Assembly (NCBI GenBank): GCA_027186245.1
Contig: CP114489.1
Coordinates: 8,315,501-8,379,500, forward strand
Length of the DNA stretch: 64,000 bases
Direction: 5' to 3'
From: Coriaria nepalensis
Taxonomy: Eukaryota; Streptophyta; Magnoliopsida; Cucurbitales; Coriariaceae
Of this stretch, positions 27,480 through 39,916 are shown piece after piece (the first letter of the stretch is position 1; the number at the start of each line of letters is the position of its first letter). The notes under the pieces were generated by a model that saw nothing but the letters and a program-made list of their open reading frames with translations, ran no database searches and was not told where the DNA came from. The position numbers were made by a program, and so were the translations under genes.

Positions 27480-28860
27480 TCTCATTTTGTTTTTAATTTT
27501 TCCTAATATTAAACTTGTTACTTGTACTAACCGGACTTTATTTTCTAATATTTGTGTGTTATTTATAACCCATACTCAAAATCGTAAGCATGTTAACACG
27601 TTGTGGAACGAAATTCTGGTTGCACAACGGCTAAAACTTGTCAATTCATCAAGTAAGTTGTTACATACTGATGAGGGAAATTTAATCCTCACTTGGAAAA
27701 TTTACCAAGACCCTTGAATAGCCTAGGTAGAGGGCTTGAGTAAGAAGACTAATGTAGAAGCTTCCGAGAAGGCATCAGCCTCGGTATAAACTGGCCTCAA
27801 GGTCAATATACGATTACAAAACAAGAAGTAATGCCCATGGGCAAGAAAGTGTGCGATAAGCCTATCAATAAACAAACTGACCTTTTATCATTAAGAGGTT
27901 TCAAGTTCTTATTAACTTTATCTACTTATCAAGGAAAAGTTTTAAGTCCTCATGGGAGTAGTACATGATGAGAGAGTTCTTAGGTCGAAACTCCTACATT
28001 ACTTTCATGTTTCTTTGTCTTGTAGCTATGAGGTCTCATGGACATACTGTTGGCATAAATTTTGACATCAACTGTTTGGCACCAACCGTGGGGACCTCGA
28101 CATCTTCAAAATCAAAGGTTGCAAAGAGTTGATTTGGCCAACCTACGAGTAACGATTTAAGAAAGTTTAATCAAGCTAACAAAGGTGGTGCAACGTATCA
28201 ACAAGCTTTAGGAGGACTCCTCCTCCTACAACTCTCTCCCTTGCCGGCAGCCACAAAAAGAACATGATCTGGAATTGTCTAAGCACCAGATTCTGGGTGC
28301 AATGAACCAATTCGGATCCCATTAGGTAGACCCCCAAAATGGCACTAAGGCCTAGCCAGGCACTGAGGCCGCAAATAAAAGGAACCTTAGTGGGGGATAG
28401 TAACTCAATAAGGGATGGGTCAACGACGCAATCCAAACCACTTTAGATTAGGAAATAAGGGGGTTATTCACCCATATAAGTAGGGAGATTCAGCCCTAAG
28501 AGCACTCTAACCTAGAGATGTTTGCAATAATAAGAGTGGGGGAATGAGGAGGATTCTTGCTCGAGAGACAACGAGACTCTTAGGGTGAGAAAAATAAGGA
28601 CCGGAGGACATGCTCCACCAATCTTGAGGATTTGAAAAGAAGTTTGAGTAACTGAAGAGAGCGATGGAAATAAGAGGAGTCTCAACCTCTACCCAACCTG
28701 AAAGAAAGAGGAACAGTACCTTATGATAGAACTAGGGACCCAAAGGATCATATAGAGTCCTATCGGATCACGATGGAGCTCTATGGCTTGATAGAAGGCG
28801 TTATGTGCCTATTGAAATTGCTTGATTTGCTATTTAATCAAAAACTAGAAAATGGTTGAC
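27480..28860 (+). mobile_element. Gypsy-like retrotransposon 5' remnant
   Basis: The phrase tttggcaccaaccgtggggacc at about 28074-28095 is the common leader and primer-site region of plant gypsy elements. The 500 bases before it have LTR-like character. After it the sequence is moderately GC-rich and gag-like to about 28850, but every frame is broken. No pol domain is recognisable. Confidence 0.5.
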
Positions 28861-31800
28861 TTTTTGTCATAATTTCATTTGATATTGACTCCTTAACTAT
28901 CAGTTGGTGAAGATCATTTCTGACATGTCTGAATTGAAATCACTCAAATCAGACTTGTGTAGCTCAAGTTATGATCAAAAGTGCAGAAGGTGTTCTTGAT
29001 CAAGTTCAGTTTCTTCATGCCTAAGAAACTGATCAAATTTAAATTCTACTTAGAGTTCTGAAGATTCAGAAATTGGATGAAGTTGGAATGATCGATTTCA
29101 ATATATTTTGTAATGGAATTGATGTCATTTGGATTTCCAATTAACTGGTGGTTATTGACCATAGTTGGTAGAATTTACAGTCTATTTTTCTAGACTCTGT
29201 GCTTACTATTTGTGTATGTTTTCGTTCTTATTGGGTTTGAGCTTAAATCTCTACTTAGTAAATTTCCTACCCCTAATCTGAATATTACTTTTTCTTGAAA
29301 CTTTCACATAATGTATATGACTTACATAAATATCTTCTGTAAAAATTTCATTTATAAATCATATCTTTAGTTTTATAGTTTGGACTGTGTAGCCCTTGAT
29401 GGTAGAATCATAGGGTGGTTCATTTCTTCAACATTTAGATTTAGTTTTGAACTTTATATCTCATGAACCATAATTGCTACTAATATGAAAATTTGTACAC
29501 ATTTAGTTCTATCTGCTATATGTCTTCCATAAGAATTTCAACTATAGAACCAATCATTTATTATGTCTTTTAACTTATTCATGTCAACTGACTAGTTTAG
29601 GTTTTCCCTAGTACAATTTTCTATTTCGGCAATCATATTATAAGGTCCATTTCTAACACTCGAGGATCTCTAAAATTCAGACAATTTCATGAAATCTTCA
29701 TTAATTTCTCCTATAGATAATGTAAGAGTTGTAGCCCGAAATTCATATATTGGACCATTCAAAAATTATTTGTTTTTATAATTTCTGAACAGATATTTAG
29801 ATCTGAACAGTTTGATTCTTTTATATATATCTTGGTGTAGGGACATTAAAAAATTCTAAAACTTGTCACATTTGGAATGAAATACTTAAGATTTTATTTT
29901 TTATATAATTTTCCTAATATGATTAAGTAAGTGAAAACTATAGCTTTTCCAACTTGCTATTGAGACTTCTGGATTTTAGGTTAATATGAAAATTAGTATC
30001 AAATTTGAAGTTGTATAAGTATTTATTCAAATGCTCAAACATTAAGAGCCTTACATAGTAACTACAGAACTCTAGTTATTCCTATAAAATCGAAAAACAT
30101 TTCTATAAATATTATCATATCCAAAAGTTCTAAAGAACTCCTATGGTTCATGGTTCAAATTTCATGATTTTACATATTGGTTATCCTATTTTAAGAATTC
30201 TTATCTCAATCATTACAATTCTGATTTAGGTATCTTGGTCTCTATGAAAAGTTCCATAGGTCTAATTTCTAGATCAAATTTTTTCATAATTTTATCATAT
30301 ATCAAATTTAAGAATTCTAGATTTTAGAATTCTAGATCAAATTTTATCATAATTTTAACGAGTAGTTAAACCTTTATTTTGTTATTTTTCTAGATTTCAG
30401 AAACAGGTCAAACCATCAAGTGTTCTAACTTCTTTGAACTTAATTTAACCATTCAAAAGCCTAGTTAACTTAAAGAATTCAGAAGGAGATTAGGTCAGAG
30501 TTACTTATGGGTATGATTGTAGCCAAGAACACTTTCCTACCTGGCTAGCTGAGTACTTGGAAATGCAAAATTTTTTATTACAACTTGGATTAGATTGAGT
30601 GAATTTGGTTTGCAATTTTTTTTTTTTATGAAGGGTAGTTAGTCCTAGAGGATGAAAAAAGAAGAGAATTAATGCAGGTGAAAAAATTTGAAATGGGGAA
30701 GGTGTGGGTTTCATGGTTCGGTGCCTTATGTCACCTTTGGAACCAAAGAGTTGATTCCCCCTCAATTTTGATATCTCCTTCTTTCAATTAAGGTGAGTAA
30801 TCACTTAGTGACTTAAGTGTTCAACCATAGGGAAATGAAGGTGGGTCAATTTAGGACAGATTTAATCAATCTAATTGACTTATCTAGTGGATGGATTAGG
30901 TCTTCACATTGATTAAATAGAAGTGACCAAAATACTTGTTGCCTTAGGACGTAAAGGGTGTAAATTTATTTTAAGAAAAATATGTTTTAGATGCCTTGAA
31001 ATATTTGTTGCATATTGTTTTTCATATTTTTTTCACATTCTATTATGTTTTTTTTTTGCTGATACTATTATGGTTCTATTCTGATTTATGTTTATGTAAT
31101 TTCCATATATTATATGTAACAATATTGATTAATGGGGTTAAGGATATGGTAAATTACTATATTAATGAAGGAAAAATTATGATAAGTCTCCAAAAGAACA
31201 TCTAATTTTAAGTTATAATGAATCCAAATTTCATCAAATATAAATAAAATGATCATATACATCTTATATAACTATTAGTTGGGAATTAAAGTTCTAAATT
31301 TGATAAATTTTAAAATTATATATATATTTATTTCTATTTAATTTAAATTTGATTTTTTTTCATCCATTTTAATTATTTATTTATTTGTTTTATTTTCACT
31401 CCACCGCCCACCACCATTTTCCTTTATTGTTACTACCACCAATCCTCATTATCACCATTTAGTATCGCTATTATCAATCTCCGTAACTGATATAAAAATA
31501 TTAAAAATTTAATCTCTTTCTCTCTCTCTTTATTTCAATTTTATATTTTTTTTCTTTTATTTTTTTCGACCTAATCATAACCATCACTAAAACTGTTGTC
31601 ATATCCTGCACTGCAACTAACCTCCACCAGAAATCTCTCTTTGGTCAATCAGAATTGCACGACCTAGGTGACGGTTGGGTTAGCAGAAATTAAGAGATCA
31701 AAAATTCTTGATCGTGCGATCTTAGTTATCGAAAGAGAAAAAAATTTTCAATGGAGGTTAACAGTTAGTTTGGTAGTAGTGATAGTTGGGGAGAAAAAGT

Positions 31801-32960
31801 AAAAAAAAAAATATTAAATATTAAATATAACAATATAATTTGTGTTAAAAGTTTTCAAGAATTATCCTAATTTTTAATAAAAAGTAAAAGTGAATTATCC
31901 AAATAAGAAGAGTAAAAGTGAACCGTTAACTCATCGAAATGATTAAAATCGTTTGGCTTCTTAGATGTTATCATATTAATATGCCAAGATATTACTGTTG
32001 GTTTCTTCAGTTACTACCTACTTGTTGGTGGTAATTTTACCTCTTTTTTTTTTCTTGGGACCAGAATAAGGTAGAAATAGTGTCAAAAAGTTATCAAATT
32101 GATTGATATTCATTGAAAAAAGGAAAATAAGGAGGATGGTGTAACCCTGCAACAAACCAATTATATTCTAAACCAATTACAGCATAGTTTTTTTTTTTTT
32201 TTTTTTCCTACTCCTTTCTATTCTAACCAATTACATTATAACACATAGATTAAGTACATTAAAAAAAAAACCTTATATATCGTGGTGTGATTGGTTAGAG
32301 ATTTGGTGTAGAAATCCATAAATTTATATTTACTTCAATGCCCTAAGACGCGTCTTTGCCTTATACCATATATATAAGGTTGTCGCAGATGCTTTATTAA
32401 AGTAAAGACAGCCAAAAAAAAAAAAAAAAACATGATGATTAACAATCGAGTAGCGACAAAAATGATTACCCTCCCACTTTTTACAACATATGACACTAAT
32501 CCTCCCCAACACTACAACTTCAGTTCCTGAAAAATGAAAATAACGGGGGTGTGATTAGCAACATCTTTCATTTTTTCATTTTTTTTTTTTTTTTTTTTTT
32601 GTATTAATGATTGAAAAAACGTGTTAAAAGCATGTCCACCAAAAAAAAAAATCATTTGGCAGCAAATTTATTTGATTTCTGACAGACAGTGGAGATAGAT
32701 TGATTTCTGACAGTGGAGATAGAGGGAGAATCAGTAAGATCGGACATGGGAGAAAGTTTTGTGAATATCTCCCTCCGTAACTCTTCCTATGAGTCGACTC
32801 AATTTGTAGAATTTTTTTAATGAAATTTTTTTAGTACATAATAATTTGATCTTTATTAAAGAAAGAAGAAATACAATCAAAACATGTAAAAATAAAGGCA
32901 TCACATGATGCTTGGTCCTAACAAAATTAGATTTAGGGCATTAAAGTAAAATTTTTTCAT
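28861..32960. other. AT-rich spacer without recognisable genes
   Basis: 28861-30480 is AT-rich sequence of transposon-like style (repeated phrases such as aattctagatcaaattttatcataattttaa near 30260-30360), without a domain I can name. 30490-30760 holds a minus-strand frame of 86 codons without family signature. 31000-32900 is AT-rich with homopolymer T runs near 32183, 32579 and 32415 (A). The part nearest 32961 probably includes the patellin 3' UTR. Confidence 0.35.
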
Positions 32961-34938
32961 TCATTCTTTTTTGTCATGCTCAAAGGAAGTGGAGTTGGTC
33001 TTGAAGCGGTAAAGGAGCTTCTTCTTCTTGGAGGTGGGATTGTGAATGGAGAGGACAACCTTTCCAGACTCACCAGCCTTGAAGTTATTAGAAACCAATT
33101 GCTGCTGATGAGTAGTTGATGCCAACTTCTTAAGCTTTTCTATGATCACTGTGTAGCTTCCTTCTTCACTTGGGACAAACTCTGCTCCATAGCTTACTCC
33201 CCACCCCACTACTCTCACCTCCCATGCCACGCTATTTCTCTGCAACCCAAAAATTCAAAATTTAAATTACTTTTTAAACCCCATACTTTTTTTTTTTGGG
33301 TAAAAAACGAGGGGTAAAATAGCAATTTCAGCTGTGATTCAGATTGTAATTTGTCTGAAAAGATGTGCATAGCGATCACAGAGAATCCAAGGAAAAGTAA
33401 AATAATATTAATATTACAATAAGATAAAAAAAGAACCCACCTCAGAAACAGAAACCTCTATAGTGTGCTTGGTTCCTGGCTTGAGAGTTACCTCATTGAC
33501 ACAATCACTTGACTCAAATTCACCACCCTTGCTTAGCCCTCCATACTTCACAGGCAATTCCTCTGCCGTTATATACCTATAAACAGACACATTTTGTGTA
33601 TTAATATTATATACAAAATTCAACTTAAAAGACAAAAAGACAACCAACCTTAAAAGGGTCTCTGTAGATTTGGAAGGGCCAGCGAAGACAAACTTGCTTT
33701 TGGTCCTCTGAGTCAAAAAAGGACTTATCATCCTATTCACTGCTAGATACCACCATGGCACATTTATAAAAACCTGCATTAAAATAAAAAGGTTAAAGAT
33801 GTGTTTGGCAACGAATTAAAGTAATCCTAGTAGTTTTAAGTTTGACCTGCTTGGCGACGAATTCAGGATAGTTATCCTGGAACAAGTTAAGGGCCTGTTT
33901 GGTAGCCTGTCTAAGCTCCCATTTGCCAGGCCCAGGAGAGTTCTTCAAATCATTAACCTGAACAATCGTACAAACACCGCCATGGCTGAAATCCAGCTTC
34001 CTTATACTCTTCTCAAGAAACATCACCCTCCATTTAAGAAACCTCTCCCTCTTCTCTTCGTCTGAAAAGGTTTCATGGTAAAGCTGCTTGTCTTGAAACT
34101 CACCATACACGTTGTAGCAGACAGGGTGCCGTTCCTTGTCTGATCCGTACATGAACACAGCTTTATTTAGTCCTCTGTTTTGACCTTCTTCTTCTTCTTG
34201 CTCGATCAGTTCGTCGATTTTGAACTCTTTTCTCCATTTGATGGTGTTGCTGATCATGGCGAAGGCGTCTTTCACTTTGAAATCCCTTGCTCTGAGGAAC
34301 TTTAGCAAAACTGCGTCGCTTCTTTCGTCGGCTAGAAGTGGTATGCCCCAGATGGACACCTCCTCTGGATTCTGCTCTGTTTTTTTAGTCTCTGCATCTG
34401 GCGGCGGAGCAGTCGTTTCCTCTGTCGGAGCTGCTAGTGGTGGTGGTGGTGGGACGGCTATGATGGTCTCTTCAATGGCCTCCACTGTCTTCGCTCCATC
34501 ATCTTGTACAGCTAGATTCTCTTCAATTACTTCAGAAACTATTACTTCCTTCTCTGCTTTTTCCTTCTCTTCAGCCGGACTCTGTTTCTGTTCCTCCTCC
34601 ACCAGCTGGGCTGAGCACGGCGGCTGCGGCGGAGGTGGGGAGGATAGAGCGGTAAAGGCGTGGTTTTTTAGGGCGTATTGGATGAGATTCTTAAGCCCTT
34701 CAAGCGCTTTCTTTTCGTTTTCAGGGAGATGAGAAACTAAGGTGCTCTGTTCCTTGAAAGAAGCTTCCTCTTTCTGATCAAGAGGAATCTTGTCGTCAGA
34801 ATCAACGTTCTCTTTTTCTTCAAGCACTGCGTTAACGGTAGGCTTGAGTGGTGGCTCTGTGACATCACTCTCTGGAGGCAAGGTTGAAGGGTCTTTCTCA
34901 GCTTGAGAGACATCGTCAATATGTTCCGCCATTGCCAT
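32961..34938 (-). CDS. Patellin-like Sec14/GOLD phosphoinositide-binding protein
   Basis: Four exons (34938-33847, 33773-33649, 33576-33441, 33239-32961) join in phase to give 543 residues from MAMAEH; an alternative ATG lies two codons on, at 34932. The N-terminal ~190 residues are acidic and proline-rich (PPPPQPP, VPPPPPLAAP). From SIWGIPLL (about 195) a CRAL-TRIO N-lobe follows (DAVLLKFLRARDFKV). The Sec14 lipid-binding domain (CTIVQVNDLKN, VFINVPWWY, FVFAGPSK) reaches to about 430. A C-terminal GOLD domain holds the VKYGGL, VSYGAEFVP and KKKLLYRFK stretches. Patellins bind phosphoinositides and act at the cell plate and plasma membrane in membrane traffic. Length and domain order fit patellin 3/5-type members. 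The gene looks intact. Confidence 0.93.
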
Positions 34939-35035
34939 TTGAAAACAGAAGCTCAAAAGAGTTCGGAGTTTAATAAAAATTAATTAATTAATAGATGAGG
35001 AGGAAGAAGAAAAGAAGAAGAAATTAGAAATCTTA

Positions 35036-35066
35036 GGAGTGAGGAGTGAGGAGTGAGGAGTGAGGG
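35036..35066. repeat. Seven-base minisatellite in the patellin leader
   Basis: About four copies of gaggagt lie in tandem about 100 bases upstream of the patellin start codon, in the presumed 5' UTR on the minus strand (CACTCCT sense). Confidence 0.85.
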
Positions 35067-35085
35067 AGCTGGGTTTTCGCACGTT

Positions 35086-35093
35086 CTTATATA
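35086..35093 (-). promoter_or_regulatory. TATA box of the patellin gene
   Basis: The minus strand reads TATATAAG, about 150 bases upstream of the ATG at 34938. This places transcription start near 35055, at the edge of the seven-base repeat. It is inferred from position and motif only. Confidence 0.55.
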
Positions 35094-35099
35094 ATCACC

Positions 35100-36876
35100 T
35101 TAAATTGCTTCTTGGGTCCTTTTTTTTTTTTTTTTTTTTTTTTTTACGTTGGACCCACCGCCACGTTTGATAATCATTCGTATAGCGCTAAAAACTCTGT
35201 ACCCCAAATTTTAATAGAAATTAGTATTTGTACCTAAAATTTATATAAATTATTCTAAATCACCAAAACTTAATTATATAATTATATTTTATTATACAAA
35301 TTTGGTGACTAGACATTATTGATACTTTTTTTTTTATATTTCAATTATCACAAATTTATTCCGGAAATTTTTACATTATTTAAACTTATTTTTCTTTTTT
35401 TTAACTAAACTATTCTCCTCTATATTTTTTTCGGGACACTATTTTTTAATTTTCTTAGGTCTAAAAGAAAAAAAAAAAGACAAAATGAACCTGATCTTAT
35501 TGGGTGTGTTTATATAATGGAAAGTCAAAATTTAGTATTTTACAAAAATGGCTTGTTGTAAGAAATGTGGTGTTTTTGTTGTCAAGTTGGTCTGTAATTA
35601 TAACATTAACAAGTAAAATTATAATTTTTTTTACTCGTCATTCCACCAGAATCACTCAAAAACTCTTTATCAATTTGAGAAAATTGAAAAATTCTTAATC
35701 AGAGATAGCTTTTAGAGAAAGAAAGAGGTTTTTTTTTTTTTTTTTGTTATCTTCTTCATTTGATTCTTTCACTTATATAACCTTGGCTTTTTAATATGCT
35801 CTCAATATTGGTATTATCTTATCCGTTTGGGTCTTTTACTCAAAGGTGAGCTTAGGTTGATATTCTTTTCGATTTCATAAAATGAAGCACCATACAATCC
35901 CTAAACCCATATTCTTACCTTGACATCATTAGTTGAAGCTTTAGAGTAGAGGATAGAGATTTTTTTTAATAATAATAATAATAAATTATAGAGGAGGAGA
36001 GTTTAATTAAAAAGGAGAAAAATAAGTTTATATAGAGTATAAAAATATAAGAGAATAAGAGGATTGAAATATAAAATAAAAAAAATAGTTAAAGTTAAGT
36101 TTTGGGGTTTTATAATGATATATATAATAAATTTGGGTGTAGAAATTAATTTTCATTAAGTCTTGGGGTGGAGAGTTTTTATAGCCTACACATATTCTAT
36201 TCTATTATTTTAAACAATAAGTAAAAAAGTAAGAAAAAATTCCTCAAAATTCTTAATATTTTTCGCCCATTGGATTCCTCCGCCAATCTCTTTTTCTGTC
36301 GTTTTCTTACTGTAACCGCAGTTTTACTTTCTTTTTCTTTTCTTTTTTTTTACCGTAATATGATAATAGCCGTTTTGTCGCCCGTTTCCCTTTTTTTATC
36401 TTCCCCCAAATTATCAGCCGTTCTTTTCATGTTCTTTTCTTTCTCTTTTTTGCACTCTTTTTTAAAGTTTAAATATTATAGCCGTTTTTCTCCTTCTTTT
36501 TGTTTCATCTTGCTACTTGATTTTCGAAGCAAATGATACGTCTAATAGTGTTACGATACAAAAATATGGCTTAGTAATTATTCTTTACAATCATTACAAG
36601 CCAAATAAAAATTAAACACCTTTTATTAGTTGAAACTGAATATCTTCCCCATCATCTCCATATTAGTAGTGAGTGCTGAGTAGTAGTAACGGACCTGAGC
36701 CTGAGGTCCTGAATCATTAACTGCATTACTCGGTTGATCTTTTCCTCCTTGTTTGCTATATCACTGTCACTCTCTCCACTTTGTTGATTTCTGCTACTAC
36801 CAATATTGTATTTTTTCAATGTACAAGCTGCTTTCTTCTTATTAAACTGAACTTTAAGTATTATTCCCTTCAGCAA
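35100..36876. other. Spacer between patellin and the PPR gene
   Basis: This is AT-rich sequence with T runs (35120-35144, 35729-35745) and a short (AAT)n run near 35971. No coding sequence can be supported. The 74-codon minus frame ending at 36652 lies directly downstream of the PPR stop and probably belongs to its 3' UTR. Confidence 0.4.
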
Positions 36877-38919
36877 TTACCAATAGTCCCTACAAGAACA
36901 AAACCCATCACAGAAATGATGAAATCGATTCGTATCTCTCACCACAATTTCTCGGCCAACAAGCTTTGAAACTAACTTAAAGGCTGAATGGCAATCACCA
37001 CAAACTCTAATGTTTTTCTTAATCCTAATGGTGGATCCATTAGGGGTTTTCAGAAGAGCAAATGCTAATGCAAGCTTCTCACTATGATATTGCAATTTAG
37101 CTTCCCTTTCTTGTTCATCCACAAAGAAAAGCACATGGCTTGTATCCGGCACATAACCCATCTCCTTAATTCCCCCACAAATTTTCTCCCACATTTTTTG
37201 GATCTCGTCCTTCTCTTCATGTGATTCATCATTCGCCACAAACATATGAACTGTATTCTCAATTTCAACCCAACTACAAGCCGGTTCCTTCTTAACCCCA
37301 ATCTCTTTCATCATCTTTCTCACTTTTGCGGCCTCATTCAACCTACCGGCTGAGGCATAGAGGTTGGAAAGTATTACATGGGGCCCGGAATCAAGTGGGT
37401 CCAGCTCAAAAACCCGTTCAGCTGCATAAGCACCCAACTCCATATCCTTATACATTCGACAGGCACCAAGCAAGGCTCCCCATATGGCAGCAGTTGGTTC
37501 AATAGGCATTTCTCTTATGAACTTGTGGGCCGCATCTAAACAACCTGCTCGACCCAGAAGATCCACCATTGTCACATGATGTGAAACTTCTGGTTTGATT
37601 TTATACATTTTCATTAGTTGAAAATAATATCTTCCTTCCTCTAAAAGCCGAGCATGACTACAAGCTGTAAGAACGGAAAGGAAAGTGACCTCATTGGGTT
37701 GAATTCCAATTCTCCGCATTTCTTCGAATTGATCCACAGCTTCCATTCCTAGCCCATGTTGAGCAAATGCAGTAATCATTGCATTCCAAGAAACCAGATC
37801 TTGTTTAATCAACCTATTAAAAACCCTTTTAGCATCATCAATTGAACCAGATTTTGCATACATGTCAAGTAGAGTGTTTCCAACATATGGTCCAAGCTTT
37901 TCGCCCGATTTAACAACATGGGCATGAACCCACTTGCCTTGCTCTAAAAACCCAGTGCTTGCGCAAGCATTAAAAACACTAGAGTAAGTGAAATGAGTAG
38001 GATTAAAATTTTTCCTCAGCATTTCACCAAAAAGCTGGATAGCATTCTCTCCTTCTCCCTTTCTAGCATGCCCTGCAATTAGAGCATTCCAAGACACTTC
38101 ATTCTTAGTAGCTAATGAATCGAAGATCATGCGGGCTTCCTTCAAGTAGCCACACCTAGCATACATGTCAAGAAGAGAACTACCCACATAAACATTCATG
38201 CTATATCCATACTTCATAGAATATCCATGAATTTGCCTACCTTGTTCAAAACTAGGCACAATAGCAGAAGCCCTGAACAAGCTAGACAAGGTGAATTCAT
38301 TGGGTAGAAAACTTTGACGAAGCATTTGGGGGAATAGAGCAAGGGCCTCATTGGGTCGGTCACTCTGACTATAGCCAGTGATAAGAGCAGTCCAAGTGAC
38401 GATATCTCTCTCAGGCATTTCATCGAACAGTTTGCATGCTTCATCTAAACTGCAACACTTGGCATACAAGTTAAGGATGGAGTTCTGAATTACAAGGTCG
38501 TCTTTGAATTGAGTATTGATGAAGATATAGGAGTGTAATATTCTTCCTTCTTCGAGTTTCCTCAAGTGGGTGCATTTGTTTAGCAATTGCCTGAAAAGGG
38601 CTCGTTCGGGTTCTAAAGAACCGCGATCAATCAGGTCAAGAACATATAATCCAGTAGTAGTAGTAGTAGTAGCAGTCCTAGTTTTATAACGAGGGTGACT
38701 CTTGCGAAGAAGGTCTTTGTCATGGAGGATGCCCATGAAAGGAGAGGAATCGTCTTCTGGAGCTTGATCATCCTCTGTTATATCTGGATAATATGGGAAT
38801 GGAGCAGGAGAAGAGCTTATGCAATATTTGGAAGCGAAGAGTGAGAACAATATTTGAAGTTTCGGATTCTTAGTAGCTGGATTGTACAGAAATGAGGAGG
38901 AGACATGATTGATTTTCAT
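36877..38919 (-). CDS. DYW-type pentatricopeptide repeat protein (organelle RNA editing)
   Basis: A single uninterrupted frame of 680 residues, as is usual for plant PPR genes. The first ~90 residues are Ser-rich with few acidic residues early on, consistent with an organelle targeting peptide. From about 95 to 520 there are PLS-type PPR motifs, with recurring phrases such as DIVTWTALITGYSQ, NEVSWNALIAGHA and DLVSWNAMITAFAQHG. E motifs follow, then a DYW domain. Its deaminase signature is present as HSE (612-614) with CGDCH (640-644), followed by the terminal FCSCRDYW. Such proteins bind organelle transcripts and convert chosen cytidines to uridine. The target site and organelle cannot be read from here. 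The closest match I recognise is Arabidopsis At3g24000-like. Intact. Confidence 0.94.
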   Translation of the reverse strand: MKINHVSSSFLYNPATKNPKLQILFSLFASKYCISSSPAPFPYYPDITEDDQAPEDDSSPFMGILHDKDLLRKSHPRYKTRTATTTTTTGLYVLDLIDRGSLEPERALFRQLLNKCTHLRKLEEGRILHSYIFINTQFKDDLVIQNSILNLYAKCCSLDEACKLFDEMPERDIVTWTALITGYSQSDRPNEALALFPQMLRQSFLPNEFTLSSLFRASAIVPSFEQGRQIHGYSMKYGYSMNVYVGSSLLDMYARCGYLKEARMIFDSLATKNEVSWNALIAGHARKGEGENAIQLFGEMLRKNFNPTHFTYSSVFNACASTGFLEQGKWVHAHVVKSGEKLGPYVGNTLLDMYAKSGSIDDAKRVFNRLIKQDLVSWNAMITAFAQHGLGMEAVDQFEEMRRIGIQPNEVTFLSVLTACSHARLLEEGRYYFQLMKMYKIKPEVSHHVTMVDLLGRAGCLDAAHKFIREMPIEPTAAIWGALLGACRMYKDMELGAYAAERVFELDPLDSGPHVILSNLYASAGRLNEAAKVRKMMKEIGVKKEPACSWVEIENTVHMFVANDESHEEKDEIQKMWEKICGGIKEMGYVPDTSHVLFFVDEQEREAKLQYHSEKLALAFALLKTPNGSTIRIKKNIRVCGDCHSAFKLVSKLVGREIVVRDTNRFHHFCDGFCSCRDYW

Positions 38920-39916
38920 TTTGTTTGGAAAATTGTTTTATGCGGAGAGCATCCTATATGAAAAAGCGTTATATGTTATTCAACCAAACAGATGCGGAGG
39001 AAGAAGATAACTTGTTTAATTTCTGTCTGGACTCTGGAGAGTGGGAAATACAAAAAACAAATTTTGCACCATAAAAATGAAAACAATACATGGAGCCTTG
39101 AGCTATTAAAGATGGAGATGGGTTAATCACTAAACAACGCCGCAGGTGTAGTTAGAAGCACGAAACTCCGATTTGCTTAATAATATGTCTGAAACTTCTT
39201 AGAGGTGACTTCGAATTTTTGTTATTATATAAATATTTGAATTAATCGCGTAACCATCCAAATGTGAGATGGAATACATACATTATGTCAATCCCAGCAA
39301 AAGAAAAATGAATAAATTATGGATTTCATCCCTTAATTTTTCTCTCTTTTCTTAAAAAACACCACATTACTTTTGATTTCTCCATTTTTACCGCTTTTTC
39401 CAACCGGCCACTTCTGACAATAGAACTCAGTTGCGCCGCAGCTGCCACTTCTCATGGAGAAATCGAGATTGGTGGAGACTGAAGAATCAGATCTAACTAG
39501 AATCAAGTTTTGATAAAGCTATGACTTTTCAGATTTCGATTAAACTCGACCCAAGAAAAATAGATAAATAATAATAAACTTCAAAGAATGCTTTCCCCAT
39601 CTTAAAATTAAACCAACAAAATAGCTTTAGTATTACATTTGAGCTACCTCAAAGATTGTCCGAAACCAATACTTCAGTAAACTCCATACCAGATTCCACA
39701 ACTCAATCAAGCATCACATAACAGGAAGTTGTACATATTAGGTCTACTTGAAAGCATTACAAATATTTAAGTAATTAATTAATTATTAACTACTATACAA
39801 CATACACCAAGTGAAAACATCCTAATCAAGGGCTAGGTAAGAATTATAATTATCTAAAGATTAATCAAAGTTAAAACAAGGAAAAAAAACAAATTGTAAA
39901 GGGACCTCAATTTGTC
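38920..39916. other. Spacer between the PPR and SnRK2 genes
   Basis: 5' flank of the PPR gene and 3' UTR or flank of the kinase gene. No coding sequence or clear repeat is seen. Confidence 0.4.

Noticed and set aside
30505..30765. Minus-strand frame of 86 codons
   Set aside because: No recognisable family, no splice partners, and biased composition.
34220..34732. Plus-strand frame of 170 codons
   Set aside because: It is antisense to the first patellin exon; Ser/Gly richness reflects the sense-strand Pro/Glu codons.
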